From: Rhodococcus sp. B50
GTDB taxonomy: Bacteria; Actinomycetota; Actinomycetes; Mycobacteriales; Mycobacteriaceae
Direction of reading: 5' to 3'
DNA: 64,000 nucleotides
Assembly: GCF_013602415.1 (NCBI RefSeq)
Contig: NZ_WPAG02000002.1
Location: 1,674,001 to 1,738,000 of the forward strand
Position 1 is the first letter of the stretch; every line of letters starts with the position of its first letter. A program made the position numbers and the translations under genes. The notes under the pieces are model-generated. The model ran no database searches. It was given only the letters and a program-made list of their open reading frames with translations, and was not told where the DNA came from. Positions 1 to 10,859 of this stretch are shown here, one piece after another.

Positions 1-2488
<2,488 letters not shown>

Positions 2489-2534
2489 GGGGATCTTCGG
2501 TGGTCCTGACAGGTCGGAGGGCGCGGAACATTTC

Positions 2535-2540
2535 ACAGTA
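2535..2540 (-). promoter_or_regulatory. Predicted -10 element of pepR
   Basis: TACTGT on the minus strand in the narI-pepR gap, 46 bases before the ATG at 2488. It fits TANNNT and implies that pepR has its own promoter rather than depending only on nar transcription. No clear -35. Confidence 0.35.
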
Positions 2541-2573
2541 CACCGGAGCCCTCCCCCGGCAGCGGGCGCGCAC

Positions 2574-3305
2574 TCACCACCCGCGCCGTTGGGGCTGTGA
2601 ACCCACGAGCCGGCCCGGGCGTGCCTCCTCCCGGCTGCGGTAGACGATGTACGGCCGGAACAGGTATCCGATCGGCGCGCTGAACGCGTGGACGAGACGC
2701 GTGAACGGCCAGATGGCGAACAGCACGAGACCGATCAGGGCGTGCAGCTGAAAGCTGAAGGGTGCCTCCACCATCAGGTCCCCGCGGGGTTGCAGCACCC
2801 AGATCGACCTGAACCACGGCGATACCGTCTCCCGGTAGTTGTGCTCCTCGCCGACGACGCCCGATCCCATCAGGGTGGTTGCGAGACCCGCCACGATCGC
2901 CGCGACCAGCACGAGATACATGAATTTGTCGTTCACGGTGGTCGCGCTGAAGACGGGCCCCCGGGTACGGCGGCGGTACACGAGCAGGGTGATGCCCACG
3001 AGCGTCGAGACTCCGGCGATGGTGCCGAGCAGGATGGCCTGGACGTGATAGGCGTGCTGGCTCAGGCCCACCGCATCGGTCCAGGACTGCGGGATCACCA
3101 ATCCGATGATGTGCCCGACGATCACGACCAGGATCCCGAAGTGGAACATCGGGCTGGCGATACGCAGCAACCGTGCCTCGTACAGCTGGGACGATCGGGT
3201 GGTCCATCCGAACTTGTCGTATCGGTAACGCCACCAGGTGCCCACCACGACGACGGCCAATGTCACGTAGGGCACGATGTCCCAGAAGACCTCTCCTGCG
3301 CTCAT
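2574..3305 (-). CDS. narI: Respiratory nitrate reductase gamma subunit (cytochrome b)
   Basis: NarI anchors NarGH to the membrane and passes quinol electrons through two b hemes. The 243-residue protein has about five transmembrane helices. Candidate heme ligands are H55 and H65 in MFHFGILVVIVGH, matching the spacing in E. coli NarI. A second pair lies near residues 188 and 206 (FSFQLHALIG, RLVHAF). The start overlaps the narJ stop by 4 bases. This is the last nar gene, followed by pepR. The positively charged tail (RPGRLVGSQPQRRGW) is probably cytoplasmic. Confidence 0.96.
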   Translation of the reverse strand: MSAGEVFWDIVPYVTLAVVVVGTWWRYRYDKFGWTTRSSQLYEARLLRIASPMFHFGILVVIVGHIIGLVIPQSWTDAVGLSQHAYHVQAILLGTIAGVSTLVGITLLVYRRRTRGPVFSATTVNDKFMYLVLVAAIVAGLATTLMGSGVVGEEHNYRETVSPWFRSIWVLQPRGDLMVEAPFSFQLHALIGLVLFAIWPFTRLVHAFSAPIGYLFRPYIVYRSREEARPGRLVGSQPQRRGW

Positions 3306-3988
3306 GATTGCGGGGCTCCTTGTCGCGGGCCGGTCCGGTCGGCCCGGGGCGGCACGGTGAGGGTGAACGGCTGCAGACCGATCGATTCGCGGGGCGGTCC
3401 CGCCTGCGCGAGACGCCGGGCCCGTTCTTCGTCCTGACCCGTCACCGGCGGGAGGGTCGTACAGACCGCCGCGACGACCCCTGCGTACGGGGAACCGGCG
3501 TCGCGGAGGGAGGCATGCAGCACGTCCAGCGCCACCCGATACCGGGTGAGGAGTTCCTCACCCGCGGCAGCATCCACGTTCGCTGCGAACTCGAGGACCA
3601 CGGGAAGATGGTCGGGTGACTCGTGGGCGGGCGGCTCGGCCCCCGCGGCACGATACGCACTCGCGAAGGCGTGCATCTCCGCCCCTCGGTTCCGGGTGTC
3701 GCCTGCTGTCCAGTAGGTCAGGTACATCGTCGAACGCCGTCGCAGGTCGAAGGTCTCCACGTACTGCTGGGCGACGGAGAGGAGGTTCGGTTCGCCCAGC
3801 GCCCGGGCGGCCGCCCTCAAGACGTCCTTCTCCGGACCGGTGACGTGCTCGAGGAGTTGCTCGACGGTGTCGAGCCGTGCGCCGTGCCCTTCGTCGGGAT
3901 AGGCGAGCAGCAGCGACGCGGCCTGACGGACGAGGCGCCGCTGCAGAGCGCGATCGGACGCCGTGCGCCGTGAACGCAGCAACTTCAT
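3302..3988 (-). CDS. narJ: Nitrate reductase molybdenum cofactor assembly chaperone
   Basis: NarJ is a cytoplasmic TorD/DmsD-type chaperone that binds apo-NarG during cofactor insertion and membrane attachment. The 228 residues include the family region around LLLAYPD (27-33) and YVETFDLRRRSTMYLTYW, the conserved FD.RRR..L.L..W element. The rest is helical and ends in a basic, proline-rich tail. ATG 3988 overlaps the narH stop (ATGA), and the stop overlaps the narI start, so narH-narJ-narI are coupled. Position and motif agree. Confidence 0.95.
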   Translation of the reverse strand: MKLLRSRRTASDRALQRRLVRQAASLLLAYPDEGHGARLDTVEQLLEHVTGPEKDVLRAAARALGEPNLLSVAQQYVETFDLRRRSTMYLTYWTAGDTRNRGAEMHAFASAYRAAGAEPPAHESPDHLPVVLEFAANVDAAAGEELLTRYRVALDVLHASLRDAGSPYAGVVAAVCTTLPPVTGQDEERARRLAQAGPPRESIGLQPFTLTVPPRADRTGPRQGAPQS

Positions 3989-5655
3989 CGCGTGTCCCCG
4001 TTCCCGTCGCGTCCGTCGGGGAACATCCCGCTCGGCACGCCCTTACCGTCCCAGTTGAGGAGGTTGACCCTCGACGGGTTCGACGCGTTCGCCGCCATCC
4101 CTTCACTGGTCTGCCGTTGCGCGAGTGCGTGGAACGTCTCGACCGCCACCGGGACCGGGGCACCGCTGGCCTCACCGAAGGGACCCGATTCGTACATCCC
4201 GGGGCCGCCCTCGTAGGACAGCGCACAGTCGGTCGCGGTCTCCTCGAGCCGATGGCCTTCGGCCGCGTAGGCGGTGGGGATGACGTATCGCTCGTCGTAC
4301 TTGGCGAGCGCGAGGAGCCGGTACATCTCGTAGATCTGCTCCTCGCTCATACCCACCGCCCCGGGTATCTCCGGGCGAGTCTCACGTCCCAGATTGATGT
4401 CGCGCATGTACGACCGCATCGCGGCGAGCCGCTGCAGCACGGCCTCGACCGTCGCGGTGTCCCCGGCCGTGAACAGCTCCGCGAGGTAGGCGACGGGAAT
4501 GCGCAGCGCGTCGAGGGCCCCGAACAGGTTGCCGATGTCCTCGCCGTCGTGCCCCTCACGGCTGACGGCGTCGACGATCGGCGACAGCGGCGGCACGTAC
4601 CAGACCATCGGCAGGGTCCGGTACTCCGGATGCAGCGGCAAAGCCACTCGGTACGTGCTGATCAGGTCGTACACCGGTGACCTCTGGGCAGCCTCGATCC
4701 ACTCGTCGGAGATGCCCTCGGCACGGGCACCGGCGATCACCTCGGGGTCCTTCGGATCGAGCAGCACGCTGCGCTGCGCTTCGTACAGGTCGGTGTCGTT
4801 CTCCACCGAGGCGGCTTCGAGGACGCGATCGACGTCGTAGAGGACGAGCCCGATGTACCTGAGCCGGCCCACACACGTCTCCGAGCACACTGTCGGCAAT
4901 CCGACCTCGACCCGCGGATAGCAGAACGTACACTTCTCGGCCTTGCCCGTCTTGTGGTTGAAATACACCTTCTTGTACGGACATCCGGACACACACATCC
5001 GCCAGCCCCGGCACCGGTCCTGATCGACGAGCACGATGCCGTCCTCCGACCGCTTGTACATCGCGCCGGAGGGACACGACGCCACGCACGAAGGGTTGAG
5101 GCAGTGCTCGCAGATCCGCGGCAGGTAGAACATGAAGGTCTGTTCGAACTCGAGTTTCACGTGCTCGCCGACCTTCTTCAGGATCGGGTCGTCGGGCACG
5201 ATCGCCGGGGAACCACCGAGGTTGTCGTCCCAGTTCGCCGACCACTCCACCTTCATCGGCTCGCCGGAGATCAGACTGCGCGGCGTCGCCACCGGGATGT
5301 GCTCACCGAGTGGGGCATTCGTGAGGTTGTCGTAGTCGTAGGTCCACGGTTCGTAGTAGTCGTCGATCGACGGCATCTTCGGGTTCGAGAAGATACGGGC
5401 GAGTTTCGCGAAGCGTCCGCCGTCGCGGAGACGCACACGTCCCTTGGCGTCCCGGATCCACCCGCCCCGCCATCGTTCCTGGTCTTCGTACGTCCGCGGA
5501 TATCCTTGCCCTGGGCGCGTTTCGACGTTGTTGAACCATACGTACTCGGTGCCCGACCTGTTGGTCCACGCCTGTTTACAGGTCACCGAACAGGTATGGC
5601 ATCCGATGCACTTGTCGAGGTTCATCACCATCGCCAGCTGTGCCATGACCTTCAT
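3985..5655 (-). CDS. narH: Respiratory nitrate reductase beta subunit (Fe-S)
   Basis: NarH carries the iron-sulfur clusters that wire NarI to NarG. The 556-residue protein opens with MAQLAMVMNLDKCIGCHTC. The first Cys group is CIGCHTCSVTC (residues 16-26). Later groups are CEHCLNPSCVASC, CRGWRMCVSGCPYKK and CTFCYPR...CSETCVGR. The Trp inside CRGWRMC is the usual replacement of a Cys in the [3Fe-4S] cluster site. GAGG lies 5 bases before the ATG. The C-terminal domain (DAVSREGHDGEDIGNLFGAL) is also typical. It follows narG after a 52-base gap. Confidence 0.97.
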   Translation of the reverse strand: MKVMAQLAMVMNLDKCIGCHTCSVTCKQAWTNRSGTEYVWFNNVETRPGQGYPRTYEDQERWRGGWIRDAKGRVRLRDGGRFAKLARIFSNPKMPSIDDYYEPWTYDYDNLTNAPLGEHIPVATPRSLISGEPMKVEWSANWDDNLGGSPAIVPDDPILKKVGEHVKLEFEQTFMFYLPRICEHCLNPSCVASCPSGAMYKRSEDGIVLVDQDRCRGWRMCVSGCPYKKVYFNHKTGKAEKCTFCYPRVEVGLPTVCSETCVGRLRYIGLVLYDVDRVLEAASVENDTDLYEAQRSVLLDPKDPEVIAGARAEGISDEWIEAAQRSPVYDLISTYRVALPLHPEYRTLPMVWYVPPLSPIVDAVSREGHDGEDIGNLFGALDALRIPVAYLAELFTAGDTATVEAVLQRLAAMRSYMRDINLGRETRPEIPGAVGMSEEQIYEMYRLLALAKYDERYVIPTAYAAEGHRLEETATDCALSYEGGPGMYESGPFGEASGAPVPVAVETFHALAQRQTSEGMAANASNPSRVNLLNWDGKGVPSGMFPDGRDGNGDTR

Positions 5656-5707
5656 GACCGCCTCGCTTCCTGCGCTCCGCCTCGTCCGGTCGCTCGTTCC
5701 GTGCGCA

Positions 5708-8700
5708 TCAGTAGACGACCTCCTGCGATCGGCGCCGGACGATCGTCACCTCGTCGCGCTGGTTGCCCGTCGGGCCGAGATAGTTGAATGCGTAGGCCGT
5801 CTGCGCGTATCCCCCCGCCAGGTGACTGGGTTTGATGAGGATGCGCGTCAGCGAATTGTGGATACCGCCGCGGGTTCCGGTGGTTTCGGTGCGCGGGACG
5901 TCGATGACGCGATCCTGCGCGTGATAGACGAACACCACCCCTTCCGGCATCCGGTGCGAAACGATCGCCCGGCACACCACGACACCGTTGCGGTTGACGG
6001 CTTCGACCCAGTCGTTGTCGCTCACCGAGATCTTCGCGGCGTCGGCCGGCGACATCCACATCGTCGGTCCGCCCCGGGACAGCGACAGCATGAACAGGTT
6101 GTCCTGGTACTCCGAGTGGATCGACCACTTGGAATGCGGTGTCAGGTATCGCACCGTCAGGCCGATGCCGTCGCCGGTGCCGACGCTCTGTTCTCCGAAC
6201 AGCCGCGACATGTCGAGCGGAGGGCGGTAGACGGGGAGCTGCTCCCCGAGTTCCTCCAGCCAGTCGTGGTCGAGGTAGAAGTGCATCCGGCCCGTCAACG
6301 TGTGGAAGGGTTTGAGTTCCTCGATGTTGACCGTGAAGGGCGCGTACCGCCGACCTCCGGTTTCGCTCCCCGACCATTCGGGGCTCGTGATGACGGGCAC
6401 GGGACGGGCCTGGGTGTCGGCGTAGGTGATGCGCCGCTCCTCGCTGCCCTCCGCCAGGTGCACGAGTCGGCGCCCGGTGCGCTTCTCGAGTTCGCGGAAT
6501 CCCTCGACCGCCAGCCTTCCGTTGGACGTACCCGACAGTGCGAGGATCGTGTCGGCCATGCGCTCGGCGGTGTTGATCGCCGGACGGCCCTGTCCGGCAC
6601 CGGAGTTCATGACACCGAACTTCTGCGCCAGTTCCGTGACCTCCCGGTCCGGCCGGGTGACGACGCCCTTGGTGTTGAGCCCGAGTGTCTCGACGAGCGG
6701 ACCGAGTGTGGCCCACTTCTCCGCGATCGCACCGTAGTCGCGTTCGACGACGGCGAGCGGGCCCATCGTCTTCCCCGGGACCGGGACTTCGCCGGTCGAT
6801 CGCCAGTCCCGTTCGGTGCCGGACGGATACGCCATCGCTGCGGGTGTGTCGTGTTGCAGGGTCCCCATCACGATGTCCGTGCGGGTGCCCAGGTGGGTGC
6901 GGGCGAGAGCGCTGAACGTCTTCGCGATGGCACCGAAGGCGTCGTAGTCCGAGCGGGTTTCCCAAGGCGGGTCGACCGCCGCGGTGAAGGCGTGGATGTA
7001 GGGGTGCATGTCGGTGCTCGACAGATCGCCCTTCTCGTACCACGTGGCGGCGGGCAGGACGACGTCGGAGAACAACGTCGTCGACGTCATCCGGAAGTCG
7101 ATCGACATGAGCAGGTCGAGTTTTCCTTCGGGCAGGTCCTCGGGCCAGACCACCTCACCCGGACGCAGGTCCGGTGCCGTGGGATCGGCCTGCACGTTCG
7201 AATCGGTGCCGAGCAGATGCCGCAGGAAGTACTCGTTGCCCTTGCTGGACGAGCCGAGCAGATTCGACCGCCACACGCTGAGCACCCGGGGCCAGTTGCG
7301 CGGGTCGTCCGGGTCGGTCACCGCGAGTTTCAGGTTCCCTTCCGCGAGTTGCTGCGCGACGTGCTCCGGGATCTCCCGGCCCGCCGCGCGCGCCTCGTCG
7401 GCGACGTCATGGGGGTTGCGGTCGAACTGGGGATAGAAGGGCGACCAGCCCATCGCCACCGCGGACGCCATGACATCCATCGTGTGCTTGTCGCGGAAAC
7501 GCCCGCGCCCCAGCGGGCTCGACAACGCGTCGGCGCGATAACCGTCGTAGCGCCATTGGCCGGTATGCACGTACCAGTAGGAAGTGCCGGCCATCTGCCG
7601 GGGCGGACGGCTCCAGTCGGTCCCCATCGCCATCGCGGCCCAGCCCGTGACCGGACGGCATTTCTCCTGGCCGACGTAGTGCGCCCACCCTCCTCCGTTG
7701 CGGCCCATGGAGCCGGTGAGCATGAGCAGCGCGAGCACTGCGCGATAGGTCGCGTCGCCGTGGAACCACTGGCAGATGCCCGCACCCATGATGATCATCG
7801 AACGCCCGCCCGATTCCTCGGCGTTGTGTGCGAACTCCTTCGCGATGCGGATCGCCTGGGCCGCAGAGACTCCGGTGATCGCTTCCTGCCATGCCGGGGT
7901 GTACGGGGAGGTCGCGTCGTCGTACCCGCTCGGCCACTGCCCGGGTAGATCGAGTCCCGGCCGGGTCACACCGTACTGCGCGAGCATCAGATCGAAGACG
8001 GTGCACACGAGATGCTGCCCGACCCGGCGCACCGGTACGCCACGTTCGATGCTCTCGCCGTGCCCGTCGACGGTGTCGAAGCTGGGCAGATGCACGGACA
8101 CGGTCTCTCTCGCCGTCCCGCCCGCCGGGGCCACCGTCAGGGTCGGGACGAGGTCGCCCAGTTCGAGATTCCACTTCCCCACCCCGTCGTCGCCGTAGCG
8201 GAAGCCGAGAGATCCCGGGGGTGCGACCACCGTGTCGGTCGCCCCGTCGACGAAGACCGGTTTGAACGCGGCGTTCTCGACACTGTGCCCGAGGTCGGCG
8301 GCGGTGAGGTTCTTGCCCGGCACGAGCTTTCCGTCCCGTTCCTCGAGCCGCACCAGGAACGGCAGGTCGGTATACCGGCGGACGTAGTCGACGAAGAACG
8401 GAACCCGCTGCCGCACATAGAATTCGTTCAGTAGCACGTGTCCCATCGCCATCGCCAGGGCACCGTCGGTACCTGCCGCGCACGGCATCCACTCGTCGGC
8501 GAACTTGGTGTTGTCGGCGTAGTCGGGGCTCACCGAGACGACCTTGGTGCCCCGGTAGCGGACCTCGGTCATCCAGTGCGCGTCCGGGGTGCGGGTGACC
8601 GGCACGTTCGAACCCCACATCATCAGGTAGGAGGCATCCCACCAGTCCCCCGACTCCGGCACGTCGGTCTGGTCGCCGAAGACCTGCGGCGACGCCACCG

Positions 8701-9403
8701 GCAGGTCGGCGTACCAGTCGTAGAACGAGGTCATCACGCCGCCGAGCAGTTCGATGAACCGCGAACCGGCAGCGAACGAGACCATCGACATGGCGGGGAT
8801 CGGCGAGAACCCGGCCACCCGGTCGGGGCCGTACTCCTTGATGGTGTGGACGTGGGCCGCGGCGATCATCTCGGTGGCCTCGGCCCACGTGACCCGCACC
8901 AGCCCACCCTTGCCGCGGGCGCGCTGATAGCGTCGGCGGCGCTCCGGATCGTTCTGGATGTCGGCCCATGCGAGCACCGGATCGCCGAGGCGCTGCCTGG
9001 CCTCCCGGTACATCTCGACGAGCAGGCCCCGCGCGTACGGATACCGTACGCGCGTCGGCGAGTAGGTGTACCACGAGAAGGCCGCGCCGCGCGGGCATCC
9101 GCGAGGCTCGTACTCGGGACGGTCGGGACCGACTGTCGGATAATCGGTTTCCTGGGTCTCCCAGGTGATGATGCCGTCCTTGACGTAGATCTTCCACGAG
9201 CACGAGCCGGTGCAGTTCACCCCGTGGGTGGACCGCACGACCTTGTCGTGACTCCACCGGTCGCGGTAGAAGATGTCACCTTCCCGGCCACCTTGCCGGG
9301 TGACCGTGCGCGTGTCGTCGGATTCCTTGCCGGAGGTGAAGAAACGTCCGCTCCGCACGAGCACCTCTTCGATGCGGCCTCCGATCCCTGCGGTGTCGGT
9401 CAC
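5708..9403 (-). CDS. narG: Respiratory nitrate reductase alpha subunit (Mo-bisMGD)
   Basis: NarG reduces nitrate to nitrite on the cytoplasmic side of the membrane during anaerobic respiration. The 1231-residue length is normal. The N-terminal FS0 cluster is bound by HGVNCTGSCSW with His as first ligand, as in NarG enzymes. The molybdenum-ligand region is FYDWYADLPVASPQ, with Asp as candidate Mo ligand, followed by QTDVPESGDWWDASY. The C-terminal MopB domain includes DHDWLEELGEQLP and HSKWSIHSEY. Start GTG 9403 overlaps the narK stop (GTGA). No twin-arginine signal is evident, consistent with a cytoplasm-facing Nar enzyme. Confidence 0.98.
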   Translation of the reverse strand: MTDTAGIGGRIEEVLVRSGRFFTSGKESDDTRTVTRQGGREGDIFYRDRWSHDKVVRSTHGVNCTGSCSWKIYVKDGIITWETQETDYPTVGPDRPEYEPRGCPRGAAFSWYTYSPTRVRYPYARGLLVEMYREARQRLGDPVLAWADIQNDPERRRRYQRARGKGGLVRVTWAEATEMIAAAHVHTIKEYGPDRVAGFSPIPAMSMVSFAAGSRFIELLGGVMTSFYDWYADLPVASPQVFGDQTDVPESGDWWDASYLMMWGSNVPVTRTPDAHWMTEVRYRGTKVVSVSPDYADNTKFADEWMPCAAGTDGALAMAMGHVLLNEFYVRQRVPFFVDYVRRYTDLPFLVRLEERDGKLVPGKNLTAADLGHSVENAAFKPVFVDGATDTVVAPPGSLGFRYGDDGVGKWNLELGDLVPTLTVAPAGGTARETVSVHLPSFDTVDGHGESIERGVPVRRVGQHLVCTVFDLMLAQYGVTRPGLDLPGQWPSGYDDATSPYTPAWQEAITGVSAAQAIRIAKEFAHNAEESGGRSMIIMGAGICQWFHGDATYRAVLALLMLTGSMGRNGGGWAHYVGQEKCRPVTGWAAMAMGTDWSRPPRQMAGTSYWYVHTGQWRYDGYRADALSSPLGRGRFRDKHTMDVMASAVAMGWSPFYPQFDRNPHDVADEARAAGREIPEHVAQQLAEGNLKLAVTDPDDPRNWPRVLSVWRSNLLGSSSKGNEYFLRHLLGTDSNVQADPTAPDLRPGEVVWPEDLPEGKLDLLMSIDFRMTSTTLFSDVVLPAATWYEKGDLSSTDMHPYIHAFTAAVDPPWETRSDYDAFGAIAKTFSALARTHLGTRTDIVMGTLQHDTPAAMAYPSGTERDWRSTGEVPVPGKTMGPLAVVERDYGAIAEKWATLGPLVETLGLNTKGVVTRPDREVTELAQKFGVMNSGAGQGRPAINTAERMADTILALSGTSNGRLAVEGFRELEKRTGRRLVHLAEGSEERRITYADTQARPVPVITSPEWSGSETGGRRYAPFTVNIEELKPFHTLTGRMHFYLDHDWLEELGEQLPVYRPPLDMSRLFGEQSVGTGDGIGLTVRYLTPHSKWSIHSEYQDNLFMLSLSRGGPTMWMSPADAAKISVSDNDWVEAVNRNGVVVCRAIVSHRMPEGVVFVYHAQDRVIDVPRTETTGTRGGIHNSLTRILIKPSHLAGGYAQTAYAFNYLGPTGNQRDEVTIVRRRSQEVVY

Positions 9404-10707
9404 GGCATCTCCTTACGAACCTCGGTGTCACGGTCCTGTCGTGTCGCGGATCCTCCGGCCGGTGGGGGTGGCGACTCGTGGGCTCGTAGCCGGAATGCGG
9501 TGTACAGCAGGCATACCAGAGCGGTGGCGGCGAGCAGGAGCAGACCGAACGTGTAGTCGTTGCCCTCCGCGTCGTAGGTTGCCCCCATCACCAGCGGCGG
9601 GAAGTACCCCCCGAGGCCGCCCGCCGCGGCGACGATCCCGGTGACGCTGCCTACAGCGTGCGCGGGTGCGCGACGTGCCACCCAGGCGAAGACGCCACCG
9701 GTGCCGACGCCGAGGAAAATCGCCATCGTGATGAAGGTGACCGCCGACCACAGGTCCGGCGGGGGTTGCAGGGTGGCGATCACCGCCATCACCGCGGTCC
9801 CGCCGAACGAGGCGAGGACGACGTATTTCGGGGGTATCCGGTCGGACAGCGCCCCGCCCACCGGTCGGGCGAGAACCGCGGCGAGCGCGAAACCTGCAGT
9901 GCGCGTTCCGGCGTCGACGGCGGAGAAGCCGTAGATCGTCTTGATGTAGGTGGGCAGGTAGTTGCTGAATGCCACGAACCCGCCGAAGACGACGGCATAG
10001 AGGAACGACATCTCCCAGGTCACCCGCAGTTTCGCTGCGGCCCTCAGCTTGGGGAGCACCGGATCGGTGTTGGGCCGGAAGTCGGGGGCATTGCGCATCA
10101 CCAGAATGCACACCCCTGCGGTCACGGCCAGAGCTGCCGCCACGATGATGTGTGTGGGAACCAGACCGAACCAGTTCACGAAACGGGGAGTGAAGAAGGC
10201 CGACAGTGCCGTTCCCACCATCCCGGCACCGAACACACCGGTGGCGAACCCCCGGCGGGCGGGTTCGTACCAGTTGTTGGCGAAAGGTATGCCGACGGCG
10301 AAGACCGTGCCGGCGATACCGAGGAAGAATCCACAGACCAGAAGCAACGGATAGGACCCGGCTTCGGCGGCGAACCCGACAGCCAGGACCGGAACGATGG
10401 AGAGCAGCGAGACGGCGATGAACATCGCCCGTCCGCCGTATCTGTCCGTCATCGCCCCGACCGCGATGCGACCGATCGATCCCACGAGGATCGGTGTGGC
10501 CACCAGCATGGACGCTTCGGTGCTGCTGAGCGACATGTCTGTGGCGTAGGTGGTCGACAGCGGCCCGATCATGTTCCAGGCCCAGAAATTGATCGCCGAG
10601 ACCCAGGTCGCCAACGCGAGGTTCGCACCCTGCGACCGTCCGAGACCTGTGGAAGTGTCCGTGCTCACACTCCCAGGGAACCATTCCCGGTAGCGAGGCG
10701 GACGCAC
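9400..10707 (-). CDS. narK: Nitrate/nitrite transporter, MFS (NarK family)
   Basis: NarK-type MFS porter that brings nitrate in and/or exports nitrite for the nitrate reductase encoded next in the operon. About 12 transmembrane segments are visible. Signature stretches include SAINFWAWNMIGPLST, GRIAVGAMTDRYGGR and the glycine-rich nitrate signature GIAGTVFAVGIPFANNWY; a second such region is FLGVGTGGVFAW. The start is uncertain. GTG 10707 has GAGGA nine bases upstream. GTG 10668 (VSTDTSTGLG) also gives a sensible N-terminus but its GGGAG is too close. The stop overlaps narG. Confidence 0.95.
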   Translation of the reverse strand: MRPPRYREWFPGSVSTDTSTGLGRSQGANLALATWVSAINFWAWNMIGPLSTTYATDMSLSSTEASMLVATPILVGSIGRIAVGAMTDRYGGRAMFIAVSLLSIVPVLAVGFAAEAGSYPLLLVCGFFLGIAGTVFAVGIPFANNWYEPARRGFATGVFGAGMVGTALSAFFTPRFVNWFGLVPTHIIVAAALAVTAGVCILVMRNAPDFRPNTDPVLPKLRAAAKLRVTWEMSFLYAVVFGGFVAFSNYLPTYIKTIYGFSAVDAGTRTAGFALAAVLARPVGGALSDRIPPKYVVLASFGGTAVMAVIATLQPPPDLWSAVTFITMAIFLGVGTGGVFAWVARRAPAHAVGSVTGIVAAAGGLGGYFPPLVMGATYDAEGNDYTFGLLLLAATALVCLLYTAFRLRAHESPPPPAGGSATRQDRDTEVRKEMP

Positions 10708-10775
10708 TTCGCCAGATCCTCACCTTCGCGACGTCCGGTCGTTGCGTTCGGGTAACCGATGTCGCCGGAAACGAC

Positions 10776-10815
10776 GCACCCGTGGTGCCCGAACGAATTC
10801 GGGCACCACGGGTGC
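10776..10815 (-). terminator. Strong hairpin terminator after pnp
   Basis: Perfect 18-bp inverted repeat (arms 10776-10793 and 10798-10815) with a CGAA loop. It starts 45 bases past the pnp stop and ends about 70 bases before narK. There is no long U tract, as is common in actinobacteria. It probably separates pnp transcription from the nar operon. Confidence 0.8.
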
Positions 10816-10859
10816 CGTGTCACGCGCCTACCGGATACCGGTGGGCAGGTGGGTGTCGA

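Noticed and set aside
10676..10688. GGGAA-CCA-TTCCC palindrome near the narK start as a regulator site
   Set aside because: Five-base arms only, inside or next to the coding start, and no match to known nitrate or oxygen regulators that I can state.
9428..10723. 431-codon minus-strand frame over narK
   Set aside because: Arg- and Gly-rich shadow of narK in another frame; narK itself has clear NarK motifs and transmembrane pattern.
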